This document shows positions 20,826-33,001 of a stretch of DNA of 64,000 bases, one piece after another; position 1 is the first letter of the stretch; every line of letters begins with the position of its first letter. The position numbers and the translations under genes were made by a program. The notes under the pieces are model-generated. The model made no database searches. It was not told the DNA's origin and was given only the letters and a program-made list of their open reading frames with translations. The stretch is from assembly GCF_000182925.2 (NCBI RefSeq), contig NC_026501.1, forward strand, positions 2,232,001 through 2,296,000. The letters run 5' to 3'. The DNA comes from Neurospora crassa OR74A. Taxonomy: Eukaryota; Ascomycota; Sordariomycetes; Sordariales; Sordariaceae.

Positions 20826-23800
20826 GCCGGAATCATGTGCTGGAACTCCCGGGCCGTTTTCTTTTTCTTAACTTTTGCGGGAGAAGAAAGAGCGAAGAAA
20901 ACGTAGAAGAACTGGAGAGGTTGGATGAATCGGGAGAGGCGGTTTAGGTGGGTCGTTCCGCTATCGGGATACGTGGGGTGAGGTAGGATCGGTCACTGGG
21001 CGGAGGCTCCAAACGGCGGTGAAGCCGGGATGGTTCGATTTCGAAAACGCATGCCGGATCGACGGAGATACACTACATACGTACAACGCTTATGATGACG
21101 CAAAAGAACACGACGAAGAACAACACAGAGCCTTCTGCTCGTGGTTATTGGGAGTTTGGGATGACGATGAACATGAACATGAATGGGATGGAGCTGTTGG
21201 GGTTGGTGGTGGTTTTCTGAGGGAACAACAGGTCACCTCTGAAGTATCCGATTTTGCAGCAAACTGTATATGAACGGGGTCTCGCTTGTTCATTCACGGT
21301 TCACACTGGCAATTCTGCCGTTGGTTTGCTTTCTTAGACCGGCTCGGTCATTTGGTTGGATGATGAACATTTGTCACTTTTTGGTAATTGGCGTTTTTAG
21401 GTACTAGCATCTAAACTTCATCTCTGTTCCTTTTTTTCCCTTCCTCTATGATTTCCTTCCCGCTGCCACCTGCGTCGTTACGTTACACGGCAACGGGCTT
21501 GGGTAGGATGATCACCAGGTACGCAAACCTGCATGTCGTCCTAAACCTTTCACGAAAGGTTATCTTCCTGACCCTGTAACTGTATCCCAGGTTACGGCCG
21601 ACCAGGGTGAACAACTGTCTCGTCAACAACTAATACGTTACCTATCATGTATCACCTCCCTGAAATCAGGTTAATAATAGATCCCCTGGCTCATACGTGG
21701 TCCTTCTCTGTACGACTGGGCTCGGTCGAGTGTCTGCCGGCTGACCATCGACTGATTGTTTACCTGATAGGATTGGAATAAAGGGTTGACAAGATGGCTG
21801 CCAAACCCCCTTTTCTACGTCCTGAATGTGCTCCCAAAGCCAAAGCCAAAGCCACTGCTCTGGCCTCTACAGCTTGCACACTTGTTGGATCAAAGACTTC
21901 ACTATACCTAGTGCGACGAGCTTCCCGCTCAGCTCATTCGACGATGCTTTTTCTGGAGCTGAACCGCCGCTCTTACATGTTGGTTATCATCTACCATAAT
22001 CTTTTCAGTATCCCCTTAAAAATACAACTTCCGCGTCGCAGCGTGCGAGCCATACGGCAAACCGTACAGGTTAAGTTAACACGTCATACCATATTTAACG
22101 CCTTGCACCCGGTCACAGCAATGAACGTGATTGAAACGCTCGTACTACTACTATCTATACGCGCAAAGAGTTGTCCAGAGCTAGAGACCAATTAACCAAA
22201 TCAAACCCACTCAAGCATCCATGATCATAGAAACATGCACACGCCTCGCGTATATACACTAGTCACAGTCGTGATAACTCCTCACAACCCACTCCTATGT
22301 CCTCGTTGTCATCCTTCAATGAAATAAAGCTCCGGAACGACCCAAGATCTGATGTATTGAATTTGGGCCAACACGAAGCTCGAAAAATTTGGCATGTCTT
22401 TCCAATATGGGCCTATGTACAACATCGCCTATTGAGATTCTGCAGTAGGACCGCATAACTAAGAAGAAAGGAGAAAGAAAGAAATGAATAAATCATGAAA
22501 GGAGAAGAAACCCCATTCTTGTCCTATCCTGCTGACATGGAACTTGGACTTGGATGTTCGGAGTTGGGGAACTCGAGAGTAGGAGGTAGGAAAGACAAAG
22601 ACCGCGGATTACTCGATTCAAAGGCGAGGTGAGCCTAGAGGTACCTAGGAAGCTTGGGAAAAGCATGTTCGGTTCGTTGCCATGGATGCCAAGATCCAAA
22701 GATGGGAGATGAAGAGAGGGGAAAGGGACTTGGCGATGTTGTGTCTTTCTCACCTTTGGGGGCGAGAACGAGGAGGAGGTGGTGAAGATCTCTCTTGACC
22801 CTTCATCTGTATAACGATCCGTTTGGGGAAAGGGGGAGGGGGAGGATAATCACATTCCCGGGTGTTGTTGATCTCTGAATGTGCTTGGCATTGCTACGGT
22901 TTCTCGCAACGAATACCCTGAATGGTAGGCTACCTACCCTTTACATGGGTACAAGTTGGTTGGTCGGACAAACTGTCACTTCGAAATAAGAAGCAACAAG
23001 AAGTCATGTGGTGCCCGTTGATGGAGATGTCAACGAGGCCGTCCGTTGCGATCCTAAGAGAGTCTCTCACAGTTGACTAATGACTAGCTCACGACGTACA
23101 GCATCTGTTCCTGTTTTCAAGGTAAACATTGAAACAACTGAACTCGAGACCGGAGAGCCATGATGACTGTTGGGTATGAGACAGGTATGAATGAAGGTCT
23201 GTCGTAGGAGGAGGGGGCAAGGGGAGTGCGATTCAGTCCCTTGGTGATTTTGGATGCTGCAGGTTGTTGAGTGTCCATCAACCCCGCGTTCACTTTCCTC
23301 GCCAACCGACGTGCATTACCGTGCCGTGCCGGTAATGCATGTTTCACGTTAAGTGGTTCAGAGTTGTCAACTAGATGCATCCCACTGAGAATAAGAAATA
23401 CCGCCCGGCACTGGTTTTCTGGTATCGTTTAAGTGACATCTTGTTCGTCTGTAAACCGTGGACCCTTTTGCTTCGAATTTGCCAATTTCAACGTCTATGA
23501 ACAAAGCACTGCTGCAGCGCCCTAACTTCAGCAAGATTCGCCGCGCTGACTTCAAAGACCTCTTCTCCCTATTTGGTAGCAATAATCTTCTTCCCTAGGG
23601 GTAATTTTGTTGGTCCTTTTATAGAAGCCGCACTATTATTACTTGCAGCCCTGGCTTTGTAAAGATGCATGAACTAATAGGGCGGTGTTGCATTTGGTCA
23701 CTCATCTTCGTCACAAGTTGAGAATTAATAAGAAGCAACGTCTTCCCCTCCTTCATCCTTCTAATAGAGACTTTTGCAAATAAGCAATGCCGCACCATGA

Positions 23801-24726
23801 CCGGTACAACCGGTGGCCGGAAGATTGATCGCATTCAGTGAAAGGGGAGAGAACTAGTTCATGCACTCCAATATTGGTTTCGGCACCTCTTCAAAGCTCA
23901 AGATACATAAATGTATTATGGAGATAATAATGAGTGCCGATCAGTCGAACAACATTGGTGATTCTATTCAAACCTGAACGGCGATGCACCGTCGATACTT
24001 ATCAACCGCTTCAGATATGTGCCATATTGACCCGCTTACACCAGTCTGATAAATGCTTCTCTGCTTGTACTATCTACAGGTTGAAACTTAGAATGTTAAA
24101 ACGGAATATCGGTTGTTATAAAAGTGAGTAAATTGTTGTTCAGGAATAGCTGTTTTACTGAAATGTGACGGCTATTATTATATGAGGCCTCACACTGAAG
24201 GAAGCCGGGCTCCAATCAGAGTTGTTAGTCACCAGGGGGGATTCTTGGATCTTCGCCATCACCAAAGACACTCATTCATCCCCGCTCATCCCAATGCAGC
24301 CGCCGTGGCACAGTCCAGCTACGGTATGTATTTCTCGTCTGGGTAAGTTGATGAGGGGTTTCCAAAGATGCATTGCAGCCCTTGCGGGTCAAGTGAACTT
24401 CGTACTGGTTAGGACTCGTGAAAAAGAAAGACCGAAAGGCCTGAGGACTAGTCCGGTATGGGGGGAAACCTCGAAGATTGGCCAAAAATCATCATCGGGC
24501 AATCCGACCACCACTGTCAGGGAATCTGGCTGCCTGAGGGATCGTCGGCTTTAAACTCTTGTAGGTGAAGAGGGGAAGGAAAGTGAATGTGGGGCTATTG
24601 CCGTGTATAAGACGTGTAGAGCTCCCAGATACCTCTATGGATCAGTGAATCGAAGTTTTGTTTAGGACCAAACTCGGAAGGGCCCAAAGAGACTCTGATT
24701 TGGACAACACGCAGATTCATATCACG
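20826..24726. other. 3.9 kb region without a recognised gene
   Basis: Only short, non-conserved ORFs are present on both strands, the longest about 130 codons, and none shows domain-like composition. It includes the 3' UTR of the ESCRT-III gene and the alcohol oxidase promoter. A TACCTACC motif occurs near 22931. No tRNA or transposon remnant was seen. Lineage-specific small genes cannot be excluded. Confidence 0.5.
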
Positions 24727-27390
24727 ATGTCCCCCCTACCGGAGGAGTTCGACATCATTGTGTGCGGAGGAGGAAGTTGTGGGTGTGTGGTTGCTGGCAG
24801 GTGAGTTGCATGGCTTCAAGCTGCACTTGCCGTCCTTGAAACTCATAAAAATCTCGACAAGTTGGCGAACCTCGACCATAACCTCAAGGTGCTTCTCATT
24901 GAGGCTGGCGAGAGCAATCTCAACAATTCTTGGATATTCCGACCCGGTATCTTTCCTCGGAATATGAAATTGGACTCGAAGACTGCAACATTCTATGAGT
25001 CCAAGCCATCGAAGTGGCTCGGTGGTAGAGGGGCAATTGTACCCGCAGCTCATGTGCTCGGCGGAGGGTCTTCCATCAACTTCATGGTATGCGTGATGGT
25101 GATATCCCAGCTGCCATAAAGTCAAGACTAACTGAACCCAGATGTACACTCGAGCTTCCGCGTCAGACTATGATGACTTTCAAGCCAAAGGGTGGACGAC
25201 CAAGGAACTGCTTCCTCTCATGAAGAAGCACGAAACATACCAGCGTGCATCTCATAATCGGGATATCCACGGCTCTGAAGGCCCCATCAAGGTGTCTTTT
25301 GGAAACTAGTAGGTCCCATGAAGAAATGATTGCGGTTTCAGACTAACAGGTGGTAGTACGTATCCCATCAAGGATGACTTTCTCAGGGCAGCTGAATCCC
25401 AAGGAATTCCTGTAGTGGACGACTTACAAGATCTGAAAACTGCCCACGGTGCTGAACAGTGGTTGAAGTGGATCAATCGTGATGTAAGTGTCCATTACTT
25501 TGATGGTTGGTGGTAAACTAACAAGGCGAACCTAGACTGGCCGCCGGAGTGACAGTGCTCATGCCTATGTCCACGCCACTCGGGCCGTTCACTCAAACTT
25601 ATACCTGGCTTGTAACACCAAGGTCGATAAGGTAATCATCGAGAATGGTCGAGCGGTCGCTGTACGGACTGTGTAAGTCAGAGATGTGCACTCTCATGTG
25701 CAAGGTTGTCAACTAACACACCGACAGTCCAACGAAGCCTATGGGCAACGTAAGTTAGCGCCAATCTGGGGATTGAATGACCCTTACTCACTTGGAGACA
25801 TTTACTAGGATCGCGGAGTACGCGTTTTCCGAGCTCGCAGGCAGATCGTCGTCTCAAGTGGAACAATGTCCTCTCCTTTGATCCTCCAGCGCTCTGGCAT
25901 TGGTAAGTGATGCTGAAGGCTGACTAGAAGAACTCGAGCCAACAAAGAGCAGGGAGCCCCGAAAAGCTGCGGCAGGCCGGAGTCAAACCAATTGTCGATC
26001 TTCCTGGCGTCGGTCTGAACTTTCAGGATCATTACTTGACTTTCAGTGTATATCGAGCAAAGCCGGGCACGGAGACGTTCGATGACTTTGCCCGTGGTGA
26101 CCCTGAGGTGCAAAAGCGTAAGCACATTGATGTCTCATGTCATCACCTGTAGAGGTAGTATTGACGAGCCCCTACTAACTTGTACAGGTGTCTTCGACGA
26201 GTGGAACATCAAAGGCACTGGACCACTGGCAACGAACGGTGTCGAGGCTGGCGTGAAGATTCGGCCAACTGAAAAAGAGCTGAAGGAGTTTGAGAAGTGG
26301 CCAACTCCGCATTTCAAGTCGGGCTGGGAGACATACTTCAAGAGCAAGCCGGATAAGCCCGTAATGCATTACTCGTTGATTGCCGGCTGGTTCGGAGACC
26401 ATATGCTCATGTGAGAAGTACCTTTGGCCAGTAACTCGATGATAGAGTGCTCGTTACTAACATGTAGTTGTCACATGGCACAGGCCTCCTGGCAACTTCT
26501 TTACCATGTTTCACTTCCTGGAATATCCCTTCTCACGCGGTTCGACACACATCAGGTCGGCTGACCCGTACGAAGTACCGGACTTTGATGCTGGGTTTAT
26601 GAATGACGAGCGCGATATGGTCCCGATGGTATGGCGCTATATCAAGTCGCGTGAAACCGCTCGCAGGATGGATGCATATGCTGGTGAAGTGCAGAATATG
26701 CATCCTTTCTTCAACTTCGACTCTCCGGCACGCGCGCACGACCTCGATTTGGAGGACACTAACAAGTATGCTCTGCCTGGAAACATCACTGCTGGTATCC
26801 AACACGGCAGCTGGACGGTGCCAGTGCCACCGGCGGATGAGAAGCCCAACGTGCTACATGTGACGAGCAACCGCAAGGCGAAGAGGAAGGAGCTGAAGTA
26901 TTCCAACGAGGACATCAAAGCCGTCGAGGATTGGGTGAAGCGTCATGTCGAGACGACATGGCATTGCCTGGGCGTAAGTTGCTTCCGGGCTTTTACCAAT
27001 GCGAACAGCGCAACACATTGTTGACTCTTGGTTTTGATGCAGACGTGTTCCATGGCCCCTCGAGAAGGCAATAGCATTGTCAAGCACGGTGTCTTGGATG
27101 AGCGCCTTAACGTTCATGGCGTCAAGGGCTTGAAGGTGGCGGACCTTAGTATCTGCCCCGACAATGTCGGCTGCAACACGTGAGTATTAGCTACCCCATT
27201 GTTCGAAGACTGTTTGTAACAACATCATTAATCACGGCCGCACTCTTTCAGTTATTCGACCGCTCTGCTCATCGGCGAGAAGGCGGCTGTCCTTGTGGCA
27301 GAAGACTTGGGGTACTCGGGCGAAGCCCTCCAAATGAAGGTTCCCGATTATCACGCGCCGGGCGAGAGCAGACTTAGCTCAAGACTTTGA
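24727..27390 (+). CDS. Peroxisomal alcohol (methanol-type) oxidase, GMC FAD flavoprotein
   Basis: Oxidises short primary alcohols to aldehydes with release of H2O2 in peroxisomes. Twelve exons: 24727-24800, 24861-25086, 25142-25308, 25357-25483, 25536-25672, 25728-25749 (22 nt), 25809-25902, 25953-26117, 26188-26410, 26484-26973, 27043-27179, 27252-27390. They join to 666 aa, as in yeast alcohol oxidases (about 663). The FAD dinucleotide fold is [18 protein letters not shown] near the N-terminus. GMC signature regions are [17 protein letters not shown] and [19 protein letters not shown]. The catalytic His lies in WHCLGTCSMAP (His about 572) and the Asn in DNVGCNTYST (Asn about 620). The last three residues, SRL, form a PTS1 signal. 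All introns are GT-AG except the first, whose 3' end reads AA at the only position that keeps frame. Either this copy needs a noncanonical splice or it is newly inactivated, or the base is a sequencing error. Confidence 0.9.
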
Positions 27391-28551
27391 GGCCGTTGGA
27401 TGCCCATTTCGATATACCGATTTTATATTTCATTTTTTCTTTTCTTTTTCTTTCGCGTACTGGAACTTCGTCGTTGTTGAGCTTGACGGTGGTGTGCTTT
27501 GATTTGGCGGGCTGGTTTAGTAGTTCCCTCCGTGGAACCTAAGAATGAGTTTTTTCTAGCGGCTTGGGAGAAGTTGGATTTGTTTGCAATTTCAATTGTT
27601 CCACTGGCTGCAATTATGGCGTGACGGGCTCGCATCAAGAACTTCGTAACAAGAATTCTTCGTTCCTATGCGCCCCTCCCTTTCATTGAATTGCGTCAGT
27701 GGACGATATGGCTTGATGCTCCAACATGATAAACGTAGATGGAAGTAATGTACCTACCTAAGTATGGGTTGTCTTTGGGTGTTCCACGTTCCGTTCCGAT
27801 TCCGAACTGTCTATCTCACCTTCCATTTATCTTATCGTGTTTGTTCGTACCTGCCTCTAGTTATCGTGTATCTCGCCATGAACTTGACCAACTTGATGCT
27901 GGACACCGGACGTTTGAACACTATCTCCTGCGTCTTGCTCTCAGTCAAACTTAAAAGCTGGTTCTATCCATGCTCCAGAGCTGAGAATGCCAACATCATA
28001 ATGGGGTACAACAACAAACCCCCGATGACACTTCAAGAAGGATGATTAGCTTCGAATTTGATCTAACGGGTTATCGCGTATAGTTCGCATCGCAGTGTGA
28101 CGAGAGAGGCGACAACCTACCGTAAGAAGGGCCTTGAGGAGCATGGACCATTCCCTTACCGGGTTTGGCCATCCTGAAGTCCTCGAGGGAAGTGCTTCTT
28201 ACCTGTAGGTAGCAAGGCAAAGGTCGGGTACCTGTACACTCGCTGCCTATTAGACTACCACGTGCGCGTATCGATACACTACTAGTGTACCTACCTAGGT
28301 AGTAATGGGTAGGGTTGTGTGCTGAATGGTGAATGGTGAAGTAACCGCCTGTGTAGTCTAGACCCGTTTATGGGTGCATGTCACACCCTCTACATGATTG
28401 GCCGAGGTGCCATAGCATACACAGAATAGGTTGGTCCTTACAAGTAACTATTCTTCTTTAATTTCAAGCCAAAGCCATGAACCTGAGACACAACTAAGGA
28501 CCGTTTGTTGTTCCTACACCTTTATTTATCGTCTTGTTCACGTTCAGACGA
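27391..28551. other. Intergenic region between alcohol oxidase and acr3
   Basis: 1.16 kb with no recognisable gene. A T-rich tract at 27424-27450 follows the alcohol oxidase stop and probably belongs to its 3' UTR. The motif TACCTACCTAAG (27751) and the longer palindrome GTACCTACCTAGGTAG (about 28287-28302) occur here. Confidence 0.55.
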
Positions 28552-29849
28552 ATGCATCAAGCAGCACCAACGTCACAAACGACAATCATGACCACGAAAA
28601 CCGTGATCCCAGATGCGAGCAGCATGGCCGAGATAGGTTCTAGTAGTGAAAGTCCTACTATACCCGCGAAAGATGCCCAACCCCAAGACGTCGAGAAGCA
28701 GCCATCAAGAGAGACAGTCAACGATAGGCAAAAGAAGGTTTCGGCATTCAAATCCCTTGGCCTTCTCGATCGGCTTTTGGCCGTGTGGATTTTCCTGGCA
28801 ATGACCGTCGGCGTCCTGCTAGGAAATTTTGTCGACAATGTCGGCCCGGCACTGCAGAAGGGGACATTTGTTGGTGTATCCATCCCGATTGCCATTGGAC
28901 TCCTGGTGATGATGTATCCTATCCTCTGCAAAGTGCGGTACGAGTCTCTGCACGAGCTTTTCTCCCACCGCACCATCTGGAAGCAGATTGGGTTTAGCAT
29001 CCTTGTCAACTGGATCGTTGCGCCTTTCCTGATGGTAAGCATTTCTTGCCGATAGTCTCGCCTTACGTAGAACGTCATTCCAAGACTAACTTTGCCCGGT
29101 GACAGCTCGCATTATCATGGGCATTTCTACCTGACAAGGAAGAACTGCGTGTCGGCCTCATCCTCGTCGGCCTTGGCAGGTGCATTGCCATGGTGCTCAT
29201 CTGGACCAGCCTCGCCGGTGGCGATAACGAATACTGCGCCATCTTGGTTGCCATGAACTCCATCCTCCAAATGGTTCTCTTTGCTCCGCTGGCTGTCTTT
29301 TTTATTCGCGTCATTAGCGGCGAATCTGGCGTGCGGGACGTCTCGTACGAGGTCGTCGCCACAAGCGTCGGAGTTTTTCTCGGCATGCCTCTCGGTGCCG
29401 CCATCCTTAGCCGTTTTACCATCCGCTGGCTCGCTGGTCCCGTATGGTTCGAGAAGGTCTTCCTGCGCTTCGCGGGCCCTTGGTCTTTGATCGGTCTGCT
29501 GTACACTATCCTGGTACTCTTTGCCAGCCAAGGCCACGCTGTGGTCCATCAGATTGTGTCGGTGCTGCGCGTGGCCGCGCCGCTGTTCGTGTATTTCATA
29601 CTTATCTTCAGCGTGACGTTGTACGTGACGTACCGCATGGGCATGGGCTACGCACTCGCTGCGACGCAGAGCTTCACAGCTGCGAGTAACAACTTCGAGC
29701 TCGCCATCGCCGTCGCCGTGGCAACGTTCGGAGCTAACAGCGATCAGGCGCTGGCGGCAACCGTCGGGCCGTTGATTGAGGTGCCGGTTTTGATCGGTTT
29801 GGTCTATGCCGTGCGGTGGGCTGGCAACCGGTGGGCGTGGAAGAACTGA
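28552..29849 (+). CDS. acr3: Acr3-type arsenite efflux permease
   Basis: Plasma-membrane transporter that exports arsenite, as in yeast Acr3. Two exons, 28552-29034 and 29106-29849 (GTAAGC/CAG, phase 0), give 408 aa with about ten hydrophobic segments after a polar N-terminus of about 70 residues. The essential Cys motif GLGRCIAMVLIWTSLAGGD is present (TM4-5). So is the conserved TM9 motif FTAASNNFELAIAVAVATFG, with its essential Glu. GPLIEVPVLIGLVY closes the last membrane span. Start chosen at the first in-frame ATG (28552). ATG 28588 is also possible; an earlier TTG in the same frame is not used. The gene is convergent with a bZIP gene, only 184 bp apart. Confidence 0.95.
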
Positions 29850-30033
29850 GTTCGGTGTAAGAAAGCACAAGATGGACATCCATGTGTTTCTTTTCCCGTC
29901 TCCAAAGAAAGAGCGCTGTAGGGAGTAATATGGATACCATTATCAAAGGATTGTATCTTTGAGGGCAAGACACTACGAGAATATTAGCAATGCATGATGA
30001 TATAGAGAAGGCAGATTATAATGGCGGATAGAA

Positions 30034-30766
30034 TTATGCTGCTTCGTCCAAGAGGTCAAACACTCTCGTATTCTTGACGATACAGTCGCTCGGGCCGGTA
30101 CAACCGAGGACGACCCGTATACGACTGGTGTCTGCGTGACCATGCATGTTGGCAAGGATCGCAGCCGCGACGTCGCAGGACGTCTCCATGCCCGAGTTAT
30201 AGAGGACAGCTGGATCGGTTAGATGCGATGAGGAAGTTTCGCTGGAATGTGGCCAATCTTCCAGAACTGTTGGTGTGTCATCCTCGTCCGGCGGGCCGAT
30301 CGATTCAAGGAGACCCGAGTTCTCCTCCGTTCTGTGTGGCGGGTTTTCGCATGACGAATTCAGATTGCAGCTGCGTGCAGGTGTCTTAGGTCGCTCCGCG
30401 TTCGGCACGAGGCGATCATGAACCTGCTGATTGTCGATGAGACCCGGATCTCCACGACCTAGGAACTCGTCCACTTCAGCATCAGAGACCCCTTTCTGAA
30501 ATAGCAAGGCACGTAGTCTCCTGTTCTCGTGCGCCACTTGACGGGCTGCTTGCTGCATCTCGAACGTGGCCTGGACACCGAGCCGCTCCTGCTCATCCAA
30601 GCGCCGCTGCAAGTCACGCATGAGCTCCTCCCGGCGGGCACGAGACCGCCGCTGGTTTTCGCGTACCCGTTGCCTGGTCTCCGCTGTCTTGTGCTGTTGG
30701 TTTCCGTCAGTCAAGATCTCCAAGGCATAATCATATCGCAGTGGGCTCGGTCACCTTCCACGGCAT
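30034..30766 (-). CDS. bZIP transcription factor adjacent to acr3
   Basis: Nuclear DNA-binding protein of a fungal bZIP class. Exon 2 (30693-30034) encodes the basic region RQRVRENQRRSRARREEL and a coil of regularly spaced hydrophobic residues (RLGVQATFEMQQAARQVAHE, then NRRLRALL). Exon 2 has no ATG upstream of the basic region. The model therefore adds a 12-nt first exon, 30766-30755 (MPWK), joined by a 61-nt intron with donor GTGACC, branch TTGACTGAC and acceptor CAACAG, for 223 aa. The basic region is of the NxxRSRARR kind, not the Yap NRAAQRAFR kind. The C-terminal half has paired cysteines (CNLNSSC, and CTGPSDC near the end). Arsenic-related regulation is only an inference from position. 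The first exon is less sure than the rest. Confidence 0.82.
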
Positions 30767-31868
30767 GGTTCGCTATTAAAACGAAGATAAACAATTCACA
30801 GGCCGACGCTATTCGAAACTGGAAGGCGATAGATGGAGCTTGGGACTGGATCTTTGTGCGGTTGGGTGGAACATACGTGCCGCTTTTTCTTATGTCCTCG
30901 CAAGAGATTTACCGGGAACGATAAGTAGAGGTAGGTATGAGGGCACTGTCTCATTACAGCGCAACCTAGGTAGGTTGAGGTTTGATGTGGTTTACGGGCA
31001 GGGGCAGGCAGGGCGGGTACAGTGCCCCTGAAGTCGAATGGACGGCACCTGCACCCCAGCTTTGTCCCCCCACATTACCGCCCCGGAAGAACCCGCTCGA
31101 CCCCCTGAGCAGCCCTGTGGCCCTTGCTGCCTGAGGCGCCACAGCACTTTCCACAATCACACGGGCACCTCGGCGGCGCCTTTCCTGCAGCATCCAGGAG
31201 GAGCCGAGGCCCATGCCTACCTCTACCCGGACCTCTATGTAACAGCAGATCCACGGTTTATCCACCACCTCCTGGCGACCTGAACCTGGCACCGCACCGA
31301 CCGTTCACTTGGTTTTCCCTTGACGAACTTCCCCGGATCGAGAACCGTTCTGCAACCGACTGATACCTAGGCCTCGATTCCTCTACCGTCAGTTTTTGTC
31401 TGCCGTCTCCATCTTCAATCCAGGGCATCCCATCCACCCCATCCATCCGTCCATCCATCCATTCAAGCCGTCTGTCGAATACCCCGAGGTTGCGATATCG
31501 TCATACCAGTCTACTTAGGGACTTCATGATCGCACCATAATCGGACCTCCCCGACTATCCATCCTACTACGTCTAGCTCCCATCCGCTCGCCCCCCTCCC
31601 ACCCTCTCCGCGGAATCTCGACTTTAGTCTTCCCGATATCAAGTTCGGGATTGATTGCGACACGATAATTGACGACGTTTCATCCCGGTTCCGGCTCTCG
31701 GTCAATGTCGCGCCGCTAATCTCGAGATCGTCATCCGAAAAAAAGGACAGTTCAAGATCCTCAATGTCGACAGCCGCCGACGTCCCTAGGTTCAAGGGCC
31801 CAAATCCCATCATCCAATCCATGTCAGCAACGAAGCGATCGACTACTAGCACAGATGTCAAGAGCACC
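30767..31868. promoter_or_regulatory. Divergent promoter region of the bZIP gene and PEX16
   Basis: 1.1 kb between divergent starts. GTAGGTATG (30931) and CCTAGGTAGG (30965) motifs lie on the bZIP side. A (CATC)n tract near 31430-31461 lies on the PEX16 side. The ORF on the minus strand at 31511-31912 overlaps PEX16 exon 1 and is a shadow. An upstream in-frame ATG at 31764 exists but precedes the family's usual start. Confidence 0.5.
31430..31461. repeat. (CATC)n microsatellite
   Basis: Imperfect CATC/CATCCGTCC repeats in the probable PEX16 promoter or leader. Confidence 0.7.
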
Positions 31869-33001
31869 ATGTCGACAAATTGGCTGGGCGCGTACGGCAA
31901 CTTCATCACCAAGAATAATCATCAGGTCTCCCAGATAGAATCGACCCTGCGTTCCTTAACATACATCATACCTGGTTTGTGCAATCATCGCGTCGCATCA
32001 TCGCTTACCGCTTCCTAACATCGTCTACAGGCCGTTTTCGGGATGCCGAGATTGCCTCCGAGTCCATCCACAGCGGCGTCCAGCTCCTCTCTCTCTACCA
32101 TGATACCCTGCTATTCCGTGCATCCTCCAAGCTATCTCAGCCATCACTCGCAAACGCGCCCTCTCCGCATAAACGATACATCCGCTTTTGGTTCCTCAAG
32201 AGTCCCCTCTACCGGCGCGTAGCCTATCTTCTGCAGATCGTCAACTATGTCGAGCTTTTAATCGAGATGGCGGCCAAGCGCCGCGGCGAGCGCATGCGGT
32301 GGCGCGCCGTCATCATAATAGAAGCCATCAAGGCCTTTTGCAAGCTTCTTCTGCTGAGGATAACAAAGTCACGGCCACTGATTACCCCGGTTCTGCCCGA
32401 GCGAGAGCCTCTGCCCGAAGCGCCAACCGACGAGGAATCCGCCTTCCAAGGGGACGATAGCGGATACGCCAGCGCATCAGGGTCGCCGCAGCAGTCGTCA
32501 CCGGACGGAGAATGGACCATGCCCCGCACCGGCATGTCGCTGCCCACATTACCTTCGCCCGGCGACATCAGCAGCTACCTCCTTTCGCGGGTGCTAACAG
32601 CCGACGACATCAAGCCGGCGGCAAAACTGGTCAATCAGCTACAAGGATCGGCGCAGGTTGCTGAGATCCTGCATATTCTGTCACCATTGGCATTTGCAGT
32701 GGCCATGGCTCGCAGCAAGGATAAGCGCAAGGCCTGGGCTCCGTGGGTGCTTGGGTTGGCGATAGAGTTGGTCGCTCGGCAGCTGCGAGATCGCAGCCTA
32801 CGGACGACGCCGCTCGAACGGGAGGAATGGAGCCGTAGAGGCTGGGCCTTGGGGTGGTGGATGATGCGCGGGGCGTTCTACGAGAATATCACAAAGTCGA
32901 TGGTGGAGGGCGTGAGGAAACGGATGCCGAGCTTGATTGGAGGCATTTTGGAGGATTATGAGTACCTCTGGGAGAATTATCATTTCAGCACCAGCCCGTA
33001 G
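31869..33001 (+). CDS. pex16: Peroxin PEX16, peroxisomal membrane biogenesis
   Basis: Membrane-associated peroxin needed for peroxisome membrane formation. Two exons, 31869-31974 and 32031-33001 (donor GTTTGT, acceptor TACAG, phase 1), give 358 aa. Exon 1 encodes MSTNWLGAYGNFITKN and IESTLRSLTYIIPG, continued in exon 2 by RFRDAEIASESIHSGVQLLS, the most conserved part of the family. RFWFLKSPLYRRVAYLLQIV and the C-terminal end EDYEYLWENYHFSTSP are also typical. The middle (about residues 165-215) is a variable low-complexity insert. I chose ATG 31869 rather than the in-frame ATG 31764 because the family begins just before the W-x-x-Y-x-x-F-(I/V) motif. Convergent with the dioxygenase gene. Confidence 0.93.

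Noticed and set aside
21794-22195. 133-codon plus-strand ORF as a gene
   Set aside because: It has no domain, no conserved-looking segments and a repetitive KAKAKA start; not enough support.
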